Program-made: the position numbers and the translations under genes
Part shown: piece by piece, positions 10,070-22,601 of the stretch
Position numbering within the stretch: position 1 is the first letter of the stretch
How the letters are laid out: the number at the start of each line of letters is the position of its first letter
Notes under the pieces: model-generated
The model's database searches: none
What the model was told of the DNA's origin: nothing
The model's input: the letters and a program-made list of their open reading frames with translations, nothing else
Assembly: GCF_019059575.1 (NCBI RefSeq)
Contig: NW_024881790.1
Span: 372,001 to 436,000, forward strand
From: Amphibalanus amphitrite
Lineage: Eukaryota > Arthropoda > Thecostraca > Balanomorpha > Balanidae
Reading direction: 5' to 3'
Length of the DNA: 64,000 nt

Positions 10070-11639
10070 CATACGCAAAAAAAAAATCGAAGAGTGACCA
10101 TAAACGCCTCCACATCCGGGCCAAAGATACGTACGCTGGTCTGTATTTCTACCTGCATCATGCATGCCGGTCTGTATGTCGGTGTGTATCCGTATGCCGG
10201 TCTGTATGCCTGTCTGCATCTGTGTGTGGTATGTATGCCAGCCTCGGATGGATGTGCTAGGGAATACGATTCAACCCTCATTCGACTTTTTTGCGCTCGA
10301 ATTCGACTTTGCGCAAAATAAAACGACAGCGCTTAAAAGCGACAGTTGCCGCAAATTGCACACTCAAACTGCGCTGAAATACGACATTTCTTTCATGTCG
10401 CAAAATCTTCAAAGTTATGCATTCTAGGAAGCTCGCTGCAAAGAAAAGAGGTAAATTTAGCCCCCCGGAATATGTGATAGTATCAGGACACTGTTTGATT
10501 CCGCCACAAATGAGAAAAACGCGATGCAGAACGATGCGGTGAAACTGCGCTCATTCGCGACAAATCGTGGGTAAATTGCGCCTGTATTCAACAGTCCTGT
10601 TGGAGCCTGAGTGGTCGAGCACTTTCCGTTTTTCTGTTCTCATTCGTTTATTTCGTAACCAATCTTTAAAAAATGATGCTCATTTGAAAGAGATTTTCTC
10701 GCTCGTCATTTCTGATGCATAATGCATACATTTGGTACATCACACTCACAACCATATGTACTTGAATTTTCAGATGAAGGATTTTGCCGCGAAGACGGAG
10801 TGGGTGTCGTATACCTTACCTAGATGTTGAGCTGGAATTCGGTGAACAAGTTTTTTTTAAATAATGACCTGAAGGTGACCCAAACACTTTTAATTGATAG
10901 GTGTGTTTGGAAAACGCATTCCGACAGCTTTTGTTTTGCTTTTAACACTGTATTTTTCTCGAAATACCTGTTTGAATAATTTTCCCGAGTCGACTTCAGG
11001 CGCAATTATCAGACACTTAGCCTAAAAACGACACTACCGAGTCAGATAAAAGCGCACTGCGCCATTTTACGACACTCTGCAGTATGATCCGAGCGCATAT
11101 GCGCCCTTTCCAGACACTTTTATGTTTGATTTGGGCGCATTGCACTTACACTTGACGGCACAATTTACTTGACAGAGGCGGCTTCAGCCACTGGTTTTGT
11201 GGATTTAATGCCTTTTATGCTATACTTTAGCATGTTTAGATGTTAACGATCAGTTTTGTTGTATTTACTCTATGCACATACTTACCTGTTGCTTGCGCGG
11301 GACCCCTCTTCATTAGGCCTGTTATGCGTAAAGTATTAGCGGAGGGGATTTCCTTCGCACTGGTGTATGTGCTGCCAAATGTGTCCGTGTGGCGCTCAGC
11401 TGGTCGGTGTTGGCCGAGATATGAACGCATAGGTGTATGCAAGGCGGACGGCTCCAGTGGCGGTCGCAGGGGGGGGGGGGCATCAGGGCCATGCCCCCCA
11501 AAAGGCAAATCAGGGGGGCATCATATCATTTGCCCCCCCCCCCCCAAAACAACCGATGGGCCCCCATGGCCGTATGGGGCCCTGGCCCGTATTCGATTGT
11601 CACGAGGCTCGAGAAACCCACGCCAGCTATTAACAGCTC
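10070..11639. other. Non-coding region with GCGCA-type short motifs
   Basis: No gene recognised. 10138-10250 is a degenerate low-complexity run of GTCTGTATGCC-like units. From about 10270 to 11160 the motifs GCGCA/TGCGC and GACAC/CGACA recur often, and similar motifs return at 18790-18905. That pattern could be the subterminal repeats of a DNA transposon, but I could not find its ends. A G-run/C-run pair lies at 11469-11545. Confidence 0.4.
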
Positions 11640-14600
11640 CTATACCAGTCTTTGAGGGTCCTACACTGACCTCTGAGAGCCCTTCAGTGGCGGTCAAGCG
11701 TCCACATTGACCGCTGAGGACCCACATTGACCTCTGAGGGCCCTCCACTGGCCTTTAAGGGCCCCTAAACCGGCCTCAGGGGCCCATCCGGCGTCTGATA
11801 GCCTCACGCCGGCCTCTGGTGGCCTCATTTCTGTCTCTCTAGTCCCAAGACTAGCCTTTAAGTGCCTCTGAGGGCCCCGCACTGGATTCTGAAGACCCGA
11901 TGTCGGCCTCTAAGAGCCCGCATCGGCCTCTGGGGGCCCATTTTGGCCTTTGAGGGCCCTCCGCTGGTCTCTGGGGTCCAACGCCGGCCCATGCCGGCCT
12001 TTAAGGGCCCCACACTGACCTCTAAGGGCCCCATGCTGGCCTGTAAGGACCCACATTAGCCTCTGAGGGCCCCTGCACTGGATTCTGAAGACCCAATGCC
12101 GGCCGCTCAGGGCCCGCATCGGCGTCTGAGGGCCCATCTTGGCCTTTGAGGGCCCTCCGCTGGCCTCTGGGGTCCAACGCCGGCCCATGCCGGTCTTTTA
12201 GGGCCCCACACTGACCTCTGAGGGCCCATGCTGGCCTGAAAGGACACACATTAGCCTCTATGGGCCCCGCACTGGATTCTGAAGACCCCATGCCGGCCTC
12301 TAAGGGTCAGCATCGGCTTCTGAGGGCCCATCTTGGCCTTTGAGGGCCTTCTGTTGGCCTCTGGGTTCCAACGCCGGCCAATGCCAGTCTTTTAGGGTCC
12401 CATTCTGACCTTTGAGGGCCCCATGCCGGTCTGTATGGGCCTACATTAGCCTCTGAGGGCCCCCCGCACTGGATTCTGAAGACCTGATGCCGGCCTCTAA
12501 GAGCCCGCATCGGCTTCTGAGGGCCCATCTTGGCCTTTGAGAGCCTTCTGTTGGCCTCTGGGGTCCAACGCCGGCCCATGCCGGTCTTTTAGGGCCCCAC
12601 ACTGACCTCTGCTGGCCCGTGCTGGCCTGTAAGGACCCACCTTAGCCTCTGAGGGCCCCGCACGGGCTTCTGAAGACCTGATGCCGGCCTCTAAGAGCCC
12701 GCATCGGCCTCTGGGGGCCCATTTTGGCCTTTGAGGGCCCTCTGCTGGTCTCTGGGGTCCAACGCCGGCCCATGCCGGCCTTTAAGGGCCCCACACTGAC
12801 CTCTAAGGGCCCCATGCTGGCCTGTAAGGACCCACATTAGCCTCTGAGGGCCCCTGCACTGGATTCTGAAGACCCAATGCCGGCCGCTCAGGGCCCGCAT
12901 CGGCGTCTGAGGGCCCATCTTGGCCTTTGAGGGCCCTCCGCTGGCCTCTGGGGTCCAACGCCGGCCCATGCCGGTCTTTTAGGGCCCCACACTGACCTCT
13001 GAGGACCTCATGCTGGCCTGAAAGGACACACATTAGCCTCTATGGGCCCCGCACTGGATTCTGAAGACCCCATGCCGGCCTCTAAGGGTCCGCATCGGCT
13101 TCTGAGGGCCCATCTTGGCCTTTGAGGGCCTTCTGTTGGCCTCTGGGTTCCAACTCCGGCCAATGCCAGTCTTTTAGGGTCCCATTCTGACCTTTGAGGG
13201 CCCCATGCCGGTCTGTATGGGCCTACATTAGCCTCTGAGGGCCCCCCGCACTGGATTCTGAAGACCTGATGCCGGCCTCTAAGAGCCCGCATCGGCTTCT
13301 GAGGGCCCATCTTGGCCTTTGAGAGCCTTCTGTTGGCCTCTGGGGTCCAACGCCGGCCCATGCCGGTCTTTTAGGGCCCCACACTGACCTCTGCTGGCCC
13401 GTGCTGGCCTGTAAGGACCCACCTTAGCTTCTGAGGGCCCCGCACGGGCTTCTGAAGACCTGATGCCGGCCTCTAAGAGCCCGCATCGGCCTCTGGGGGC
13501 CCATTTTGGCCTTTGAGGGCCCTCTGCTGGTCTCTGGGGTCCAACGCCGGCCCATGCCGGCCTTTAAGGGCCCCACACTGACCTCTAAGGGCCCATGCTG
13601 GCCTGTAAGGACCCACATTAGCCTCTGAGGTCCCCTGCACTGGATTCTGAAGACCCAATGCCGGCCGCTCAGGGCCCGCATCGGCGTCTGAGGGCCCATC
13701 TTGGCCTTTGAGGGCCCTCCGCTGGCCTCTGGGGTCCAACGCCGGCCCATGCCGGTCTTTTAGGGCCCCACACTGACCTCTGAGGACCCCATGCTGGCCT
13801 GAAAGGACACACATTAGCCTCTATGGGCCCCGCACTGGATTCTGAAGACCCCATGCCGGCCTCTAAGGGTCCGCATCGGCCTCTGAGGGCCCACCTTGGC
13901 CTTTGAGGGCCTTCTGCTGGCCTCTGGGTTCCAACGCCGGCCAATGCCAGTCTTTTAGGGTCCCATTCTGACCTTTGAGGGCCCCATGCCGGTCTGTATG
14001 GGCCCACATTAGCTTCTGAGGGCCCACCGCACTGGATTCTGCAGACCCGATGCCGACCTCTAAGGGTCAGCATCGGCTTCTGAGGGCCCATCTTGGCCTT
14101 TGAGGGCCTTCTGTTGGCCTCTGGGGTCCAACGCCGGCCCATGCCGGTCTTTTAGGGCCCCACACTGACCTCTGATGGCCCGTGCTGGCCTGTAAGGACT
14201 CACCTTAGCCTCTGAGGGCCCCGCACGGGCTTCTGAAGACCTGATGCCGGCCTCTAAGGGCCCGCATCGGCCTCTGAGGGCCCATCTTAGCCTTTGAGGG
14301 CCCTCTGATGGCCTCTGGGGCCCAACGCCGGCCCATGTTGGTCTTTTAGGGCCCCACGCTAACCTCTGAGGGCCCCATGCTGGCCTCAAAGGACCCACAT
14401 TAGCCTCTGAGTGCCCAATTCGGTTTCTGATGGTCTCAAACTGCCCTTTGCAGGTCCTGTACTGGTCTCTGAGGGCCCTAATTTTGCCCCTAAGGACCCA
14501 AACCAGCCTCTAAAAGTCCCACACCGGCTTCTGATGATCCCAACTCCCATTTCTGTCTTTGGGACCCAAACTGACCCTTATGTGCCTCTGAGGGCCCCGT

Positions 14601-14935
14601 ACTGGCTTCTGAAGGATCGATGCCGGCTTCTGAGGACCCATAACGGTCTTTAAGTGCCTCATACCGACACCTGAGGCCCCACACTAGCCTCTGAGGGGCC
14701 CCAAACTGGCCTATGAGGTCTCTACACCGGCCACTGATGGCCCTATTATGTTCTCTGGGGGGCTCAAGCCTTACCTTTGGGCGTCACGCACTTGCCTCTG
14801 AAGGCCCACATCAGCCTCTGGGGCCCTACCTTGGGCCTTTGCCCTTTGAGGCCCTTCGCTGACCCTTGGGTCTAACACCGGCCTCTGGGGGGTCTGACAC
14901 CGTACTCTAAGGGCCCCATTGCAGCCTCTAGGCGA
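11640..14935. repeat. GC-rich satellite with ~30-bp monomers and a ~781-bp higher-order unit
   Basis: The basic unit is about 30 bp, centred on CTCTGAGGGCCC and GGCCTCTGAGG with a variable middle (GCACTGG, GCCGGCC, ATCGGCC). A distinctive variant, CCCATTTTGGCCTTTGAGG, occurs near 11940, 12721 and 13503, giving spacings of 781 and 782 bp. Other variants (GCACTGGATTCTGAAGACC) follow the same order. So two to three higher-order copies lie inside less ordered flanks. Many long open frames on the minus strand (for example 11910-12188, 12691-12969, 13669-14142) come from the repeat structure and have no protein-family look. Confidence 0.9.
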
Positions 14936-14939
14936 TAGG

Positions 14940-15450
14940 TACCTATCGCCGAAGCGCTATCGATGGGCCCATAAGGGCGCTGTACGGTGAGGAGGGCGCT
15001 ATAATACGATAAGGAGGGCGCTGACAGGTCAGGAGGGCGCTGGCAAGTGTGGAGGGCGCAGAAAGATCAGGATGCTGTGTGGTAAGGACCATGAAGGCGC
15101 CGACTGGTCAGCCCAGAGGGCGCCGAATGTGAAAAGGGCGCCGGCAGGCCATAAGAGCGCTGAATGGCGAGAAGGGCGCCGACAGATCAGAAGGGCGCCG
15201 AACAGACAGAAGGGCGCTGAAGCTGATGCCAGGGTGCTAGATGGTCAGGAGATTGGGGGTGGATGTCTGGCAGTTCAGGATTGTGGGTGCATCTTCACCC
15301 ACAAAGAGATATAAAATTGTAAACCTGGGCGCCAGTGCCGCATGGTGTACCGCAATGGCTAACCGTCGAGGGCGCCTAGAGTGCTGGACATTAGAAAGGC
15401 GCCTTCGGCGCCCCGAAATGATCGTGGAAGGCGCCATCCAGTGAGGGCGC
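14940..15450. repeat. GGGCGC-based minisatellite
   Basis: Directly after the satellite, units of roughly 20-30 bp each contain AGGGCGCT or AAGGGCGCCG followed by a variable GACAGRTCAG-like part. About 20 units can be counted to 15450. GGCGCC is palindromic, so units can pair with one another. It ends near a G-run/C-run segment at 15462-15500. Confidence 0.8.
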
Positions 15451-15964
15451 CTACTAGCTTTGGGGGGTGGGGCTAAAGCCCAGTGTGCCCCCCCCCCCCT
15501 TGGCTGCGCCCCTATTTAGAGCGTTTTACTGTTGTGTTTTCTATCAAGATAAGGTCGATGAGATTGTTGCCTGTGCCCGCGTTATGTACATACAGTCCAC
15601 AGCAGAAGTAATGTGGGGTTTCAGTCATGGGTATGTTCTGCTTCTGAAGCTTAGGAACGATTAGCCGAACTACAATGAAACTTTGAATGTAGCTTATATG
15701 TATCGTCACCTTTGCAGCTGCAATTTTAGCTATTCACATCTTCTTTTCGATCACTCCGCATTAAACAATCGCCAGTCAAAGCCAATCGTTGAGATTAGTA
15801 AAACCCTACATTACTTTAGCGGTGGGCTGTACCTACCTACTGTGTGCGGCCGTCTGATCCTTGCGGGGCGGACGACCATTGACGTCATTTCGTCAGCTGA
15901 GCAAATGTAAACAAACCTACTGACGAGTTAACCCCCTAATATACGGCCTTGGACGATAAACCGA
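15451..15964. other. Unassigned stretch
   Basis: No gene or known repeat recognised apart from a short G-rich/C-rich pair at 15461-15500. The open frames here are short and without motifs. Confidence 0.4.
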
Positions 15965-15968
15965 TTAA

Positions 15969-17777
15969 AGGTAGTGTGCCACCTTTGAAAGATTTCCCAT
16001 TTTATTTTTCCTAGGATAAGAAGCTTCTGTTTTTACCTAATATCGCAAAAAAAAATCAAAAATGGGCCTGGAATAGTGCCTTTTTCGCCTAAAAGTTTTT
16101 TCGGTTTTTAGATATGTATAACAACTGTAGTGGGCTCACCTGCAAACAGGCGTCGGGCAACAATCGCGAATGCGGCGCACTTGTGACAATAAGCAAAGGT
16201 CATTATAGTGTTACGACCATACGACGTACGGGAATGAGTTATCAGCTGTCTAATCGTAGACAACACAATGTCGAGCCTTAACCCTCGCACGACCAGGCCA
16301 TTTCTCATAACACGAACGACCAGGGGGGGGGGGTTGTTACGACCCCCCCCTGGCGTTTCGAAACGGAAGGTCGTAGAGCTTAGCGGAAAAAAGCAACGGA
16401 TTGCTCTCAACGAGATCTCGCGATTGGTGGTATATTTTTTGGTCCTAGGTCAACATTTGACCTACTTTTGACCGGTCAAAGGTCAAATTTTCAGAAAAAT
16501 AGACTTTTTTCAACTTTCGGCGGCGATTGCGGCAAAACGGTGGGAGATATCGACTTGAAACCTTCACTATCGTGTTCCTTGATCAATTCTCTATCGTTTG
16601 GTATGTATTTCGTTTCCCTAGCTCTAAAAATAGCGCGTTGGGAGCGCCGGAAGTCGGCAAGGTCACAGTCGACGGCAGAAATTCGAAAAATCAAAATTTA
16701 AATTTTTGAAATCTGATTGTATTTTTGGATTTGGGAGGTCCATTTGCTCCCTATAGAAGCTAATATTGCTGCATATTCCCATTGAGGTGACAAGAATTAG
16801 CAAAATAGTGGTTCGGGCGCTTTTCAAAAATAGTACCGGACGCTGTTCCTCTTGTGACGTCATAGCTCCATGACCTGACCTGACCCGGTCAAATTTCTTA
16901 TACCATATGATAGCCAATACTTGCCCCAACATGCATGGGAAGTTTCATCACGATCCATCAACCGATGTCCGTACCACCGGCAGGAAACCTCGGGCGTTGG
17001 CACTCAGTTTGTGAAAATCCGGCCGGAGGCTGTACCTCTTATGACGTCATAACTCCGTGACCTGACATGACCCGATCAATTTTTTTTCGGCAAAAGATGC
17101 GCAAAGGTTGCCCCAGAGGGCATTGAAAATTCCAGCCCGCTACGACAAGCCGTTTAGCGTGCACTTCGAAAAAACCTCAGGGGGGGGGGGGTTGATACAA
17201 CCCCCCCCCCTAGGCGTTCTAGGGTTAAACTGTAAGCCCGTATTGGTATTGTTTCTTTTATTTGGCTGTTGAACATTATTTATGGTTTGAAATATGATTT
17301 TATGTAAAATAATTGATATGAAAAAGCCGTCTTATAAGTTATGACCCCATTTCACCACACGCAAGTGGCAGAAATGACAATGATCAGCTGACGCATTTTT
17401 CTTGGCCGAAGTCAGAGCGCGCGGCCCGATGCACCACGCGTATTTGGAAATTCCGACCTCGACGAGCATCAGAAGCCACCTAACAGGCGTGTTCGAAACC
17501 GCAGGAGATGATGATGAACGGGTTTATCGAAACTTGATTGGATGAGCATATCGGTAATAGCGATTTCAGTGTGTGCATTTATTGTTCATAGTGGTGTGAA
17601 ATGTGGTTGGGGTACGACCGACAACCCGTCGGGGCGAATTTCGCACTGGGGTACTCAAAATTTGAAGAATTTAAGACGTTTCCATGAGTTTTGAAGGTAT
17701 GGATAAGTTCTAAAAATCCGGTTCTCCTTATCTGGGCCATTAACTCCATACGGTCCAAGAAAGCTGGCACACTACCT
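15969..17777. mobile_element. TTAA-flanked element with AGGTAGTGTGCCA ends
   Basis: TTAA at 15965-15968 and 17778-17781 flanks inverted ends AGGTAGTGTGCCACCTTTG (left) and AGGTAGTGTGCCAGCTTTC (right, read inward). Total 1809 bp, of which 16282-17224 is a second element nested inside, leaving about 860 bp of its own sequence. No transposase frame is present. The left end matches the fragment at 4245. Confidence 0.82.
16282..17224. mobile_element. Nested TTAA-flanked element, family D (CCCTAGAACG / CCCTCGCACG tips)
   Basis: TTAA at 16278-16281 and 17225-17228 flanks a left end CCCTCGCACGACC and a right end that read inward is CCCTAGAACGCCTAGGGG. Both tips carry a G-run/C-run hairpin with a GGGTTGTTACGACCC or GGGTTGTATCAACCC spacer. 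CCCTAGAA is also the start of the classical piggyBac terminal repeat, which with TTAA makes a piggyBac link plausible. The interior has TGACC/GGTCA repeats. No open frame of note. Confidence 0.8.
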
Positions 17778-17781
17778 TTAA

Positions 17782-19936
17782 TGAATATTGTCCTGGGCCC
17801 TGGCCCCTGTCACACCGCCCGACGCTGCGCGCGCTGGGAGCTAAGGCATACCCCTGACGTCACTCGAATGACGTTGCGAGCGATCTGTTAGCTTATGATG
17901 AATCGCGTTTGGAACAGAGGTCCTAAGGAACCAAGTACAAAGGGACAGAGGTTTGAGTGCGAATGCTGCTAGCGTGCTGGCGGAGCGGCGCGCTAGCGTT
18001 TTGCGATGACGTCATAGCTTAGCGTCAGAGTGAAGTTTGTTGATATTGCCATGGAAACCCAACGCGCCGACGCGCGCAGCGCACTCAGCGATCTGCTGTG
18101 AAACACCACCCTGGAGTCAAGGTCACTGGAGTAATTGGGAGACATTTTCACTGAAGTTCCTCTACGTCATTAACGCCTTTGGTTTCACACTCGAACGCCG
18201 TCAACAGCCACAGTATTTATAATAGGGCAAAGTTTCCCGAGTATTTCATGATAGTAACTACAGAATGCAGATGGACCAGAGACATGCGATCAGCAGCTCA
18301 TGACTATGACATTCGGTTGAAATAAATCAACCACCAATGAAGTCATAGCCTACGATTAGGCAGCCCAATTCAAAGAAGATATGGAGCCGTAGATTTGTGG
18401 ACGGCTCCGGCTCCGGTTGAGTACCTAGGCTCTTATTGAGCTTCGGACGCCACAAGCCATTTGCTACTTCTTCCCCACTTTCTTACCCCCCCCCCTTCCT
18501 CCCTGATTCCGCCACTGGCGGTTTCTGTCGCCTGCCGGCGCAGATGGAATGGGTGCGCTCGGACGGCTCAGTCGACTGTTGTTGTAAAGCGCAATTTGTT
18601 AAAATATGTGCAATTCTAACGCCGAATTAATTCGAAAAAGTGTCGAATGCCAAATCGTCTCCTGACTACAATGTTTGATGGATTGGCAATATCGTTGGTA
18701 CCGAAGCATTATGAAACATTTATCTCGCTTTATTGAAGAGAGCAGGTTAAACTGAGCACGTTTATTGTCTTTAATTGCGTACAACTCTCGGTTCGATATA
18801 AGCGCACTCTGTCTATTGAAAGCGCACCTCTAGGTCACGTGACTGGGGTGTGTCACGTGATTGCGCTTAAAACCGAAATCGGCGTCACAGGAGTGAAAAC
18901 GACACGGTGTGTCGGAGCGGCCGCCGAGTCAGCTACCGACTTTCTCACGGAGCCCGGAGAGGCAGCTGCTCCTAACTGGAGCCTTCCTCCTCCCAGCGGA
19001 GAGTAGAGCCGTGTACGCCTTCATTCAGCTTCCGACCGAGCGCAAAAAGGCCTCCGAGATAATTATCGTCCGAGCCCGCACGAGCGTAGTGCGACGGACG
19101 CCGGCTTTTTACCACCGGCTGCCAATTATCCAAATAATCGTAACTGCTACACGAGCTGGTACGTGCTAAATCACGTTCAGGTTCTGCAGAGAATAGCCCG
19201 TAGTGACACCGTGTGGCGCGCTAGCCTGCGAGATACATCTGGGCAACAAAAATGGGCCGTGAAAAATGCCACAATGGCCAAATAGCAGTGTTCAACTGGT
19301 CGGCTACCCGGGGCGTGCGGAGGCCATTACGCCAAAAGGCGTGAGTGGCGGCGGCGGCTGGCCACGGGCGCCCGGCGGCCGGCCCGGCCCGCCGACCGGC
19401 GCGGCGCCCCGCCGCCTCCCAGCTGAGCCCACCGACGGCCGACGGCGCCCGACAGTCGGAGCGGCGCCGTCGGGCACTGACCACTGACCAGTGTGTGAGC
19501 CAATCCTTAGGTCACTGGCAAGGTCACTGGCCAGTGTGAGCCCATGACTGGGACTGGGGGGGGGGGGGGGGTCTACACTCTACAGAGCCCCTCCCGTTTT
19601 TCAATCTTCTACATAAATTGCTGGATGTATCAAGTATCAACACAAAACTTTCAATCCCTTCGGCTGCATCAAGTGACACCTTGTATGCAAATAAAAAGTC
19701 CGTATTCGAGCAAAACATTGAACAACAGCAATCGCTCTCAAGAGCTCGGTTAACGGTTTCTAGGCTAGATCCAATTACCTACTTTGCATGACAGGACTTA
19801 CTACACAGGACCAAGGTCATATATCACAGGACTAGCAAACTGCTATCTTAGATTTTGCAAGGGAACGATTTAATGGACATCTTGGAGACGCACGCGACAA
19901 ACACACAGACACACCGTTGGTCTCGCATCAAAACCA
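17782..19936. other. Region without recognisable gene
   Basis: No gene can be supported. 18790-18905 carries GCGCA/GCGC motifs and CACGTGA like 10270-11160. 18905-19170 and 19260-19490 are GC-rich, the latter with open frames in several phases caused by GCC/GGC repetition. A G-run of about 15 lies at 19557-19571. Confidence 0.4.
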
Positions 19937-20037
19937 ACACCTAGGTATGACCTACGCGCCCCTCTAAACACCTAGGTATGACCTACGCGCCCCTCTGACT
20001 GACCTGACCTACGCACTGACCTACGCACCCCTCTGAC
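19937..20037. repeat. Short tandem repeat of TGACCTACGCGCCCCTCT
   Basis: CACCTAGGTATGACCTACG-CGCCCCTCT is present twice in near-exact form, followed by two shortened copies with GACCTACGCAC. The unit is about 36 bp. Confidence 0.7.
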
Positions 20038-20334
20038 ATGCAACAACTTTAAAGTGAACATTCTGGCTCGCGCCAAGGATGGTCCCGACAAAAAAAATAA
20101 AAATAAAGTAGTCCATGCTCATCAAAAAGCAAAAACCTACGCTCAACACCCAGACTAGCCCGTGACAGAGAATGGATGTCTCATGGATGGATGTAGATAT
20201 ATGTAGATCGCACAAACTGGATATATGTATGTAGATTGTAGATACTTTACGTTTGTATGTCTGTGCAGAAGCATATTGCATGTATGTTAAATCTCTAAAT
20301 CTGTATATGTATCAGTGATGTCAATCGGATACAA

Positions 20335-20499
<165 letters not shown>

Positions 20500-20607
20500 G
20501 GGGGTGATCAATGATCATTGTATTATGAAGTATTAACAGACTCGAAGTCCAAAAACATGGTTGGCTCGTACTGCCTTCAGCAGGCAGACTTGTGCAGTGA
20601 CTAAAAA

Positions 20608-20960
20608 TCAAGATCCAGGATCCTCAAGGTCCCACGGCAAAATAATTTTTTTAGAATCCAAGGTTTCCAAGGTCCCACGACTACATAGTATACATTGTAG
20701 GATCCACAGTCCCTAAGGTCCCAAGACAAGTATAAATTTCAGGATTCACAGTCCCCAAGGTCCCACGACAAGAATATGTACAGTCTGTCTTGAAAGTACC
20801 GCAGCATGGCGGGGTGGCGCTGGTGATCCGGCGCGGCGGAGGGCGGTCAGGTTTGAGGGCCACTGGATCGCCTGACCCTTGGGGGGAGGGGAGGAGGGAG
20901 GAGAGGGATGGGCGCGAGTGAGCGGGCTCTCGGTGCTGCCAGTGCGGCAGACAAGGCGCT
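20608..20960 (+). repeat. Dispersed repeat with AAGGTCCCACGAC units
   Basis: Between 20608 and 20773 a ~50-bp unit (CACAGTCCCTAAGGTCCCA followed by ACGACAAGTATA-like sequence) recurs four to five times. The segment GTCTGTCTTGAAAGTACCGC (about 20782-20801) and its surroundings recur as the reverse complement near 24040-24075, and the flanks are alignable too. So one repeat family lies in opposite orientations about 3.2 kb apart. Confidence 0.7.
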
Positions 20961-22018
20961 GTTTTATGAATACCTTATACAGAGACACCAGCTAAGCGTA
21001 GTAATTCTTTTCCTGACATGAAAGTTTTGATAAATAGAAATTGATGCTTCCTTTCCGAGCCTCGCCAGACATTTACGTGTTACACATGTAATCCGGCCAG
21101 AGGGTAGCGGGTGCGGCCTCCGTCGTTTGGCTCAGATTAAGCTAGGGCTTCCAAAAAATTGTGTGCGTGGTTACGAGACACAGTGACTGGTAACTTTATA
21201 GCGCTTTATAGCGTCTACTGATGGAAATGGTTCGTAGGAACCCGCCTTACAGCCGATCGGCTCCTGATCGGCCATGTAAAATGATCAGGTCGGCCCTGAA
21301 TCACAAAATGCCTGGAAACGCGTGGATAATATGCGCTGACATGCATGGAATCGGCATCTTGGCCTGACATAGTATCGAGAAAGAGGTTACGGGTCAAAGG
21401 CCATTGGGTTCAGGGTCATATTTTTAGGGAAGATATAACATTGGTCAATTCGAAGATATTGAAAGTTTTGTCGTGGTCGGTCGGTCGGTCGCTTTTTACG
21501 CGAGTTATTCGTGAAAAAGCTGTGAGGGACGCATCGGTTTGAACTCCTCCTGTAAGTGTGAAGGTTAAGATATCGGGCGACGGGCCAATCGCTGATCTCT
21601 CGAGCATTATTCAGTGCCGGCGAGCATTATAACTTTTCCTGAGGTTTTGTTAAGAAAGGATTTAAAATCACTTATCAGGTATGGGTGGAGGGATGTCTCG
21701 CAACCCCCCCCCCCCCTCCAACGCAGCAGTGTGCAGAGAGCCTGCTTTTAAGTAATAAATCTAGCCAGCTACTTTGAAGCCGAAAATATAAAGATAAGGG
21801 GTTCTGAGTCGCGACGGCGCTGTTCCGACTGCAACTCTAAATCTGACCGGCCTGCTGATGGGCTCCGACTCCGACTCTGACTCCGGACCAGTGCACTGCC
21901 ATAAGCTAAACGGATCACTTGCCGGTACGGGGATGGACGCAACAGTCCCGGACTACTTTGGTAGCTAGCCTCTGCAACATTTGTTGGAGTCTGCTAAAAT
22001 TTTCAGCATCTTATGGAG
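20961..22018. other. Region without recognisable gene
   Basis: No coding signal seen. There is a C-run at 21704-21716 and a GGTCGGTCGGTCGG stretch near 21477-21490. Confidence 0.4.
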
Positions 22019-22021
22019 GGA

Positions 22022-22111
<90 letters not shown>
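22019..22111. repeat. (GA)n microsatellite
   Basis: About 90 bp of GA repeat, again with a GGGA interruption close to the 5' side, the same form as the tract at 20335. It ends 16 bp before a TTAA-flanked element. Confidence 0.97.
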
Positions 22112-22114
<3 letters not shown>

Positions 22115-22130
22115 TTTGATAGATCGTTAA

Positions 22131-22597
22131 AGGGACACTCCCACCTTAACATTAGTTTTGAGTTGAGATAGCCAAATTGGTGGCCATGGCCTCCAAATAC
22201 CGGTTTGGGCACTCACAACATCGACAAATGCTTTAATTCGGAAATATGGAATTTCAAACTTGCAGTTTTCGGATTCTAAGGGGCTAGTGCATTGGTATGC
22301 CCCCTTAGAATTTGTGACGTCAGCGGAGATCTAACGATTTTTAAATCTTTTACTAAAACGTTTGGTAGCACGCGGTGGTATATGCTGCTTTGCGCGCAAC
22401 AAATGCCGCACTTTCAAATAAAGTCGCTAGGAACAGCGGAGATCCCAAAAAGTAAACAAAAGTTAAAGTCTAATATCTTGAAAACCGGTGAATATTTTTC
22501 GATGAAATTTGGTAGACATTCGTTTTTGCTCTTTCTGAACCGAGCGACATCACTTTCGTGCCAATTCATTAACTTTTTTGAAGGTGGGAGGGTCTCT
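22131..22597. mobile_element. TTAA-flanked MITE (AGGGACACTCCCACCTT ends)
   Basis: TTAA at 22127-22130 and 22598-22601 flanks inverted ends: AGGGACACTCCCACCTT on the left, and AGAGACCCTCCCACCTTC read inward from the right (two mismatches). 467 bp, no gene. The subterminal stretch (CACCTTAACATTAG...GAGATAGCCAAATTGGTGG) resembles the one in the 56030 element, so the two belong to one superfamily with different outermost bases. Confidence 0.85.
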
Positions 22598-22601
22598 TTA
22601 A

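Noticed and set aside
11910-14398. Minus-strand frames of 90-157 codons rich in Gly, Pro, Arg and Trp
   Set aside because: They are translations of the ~30-bp satellite monomers, occur in more than one phase, and have no protein-family features.
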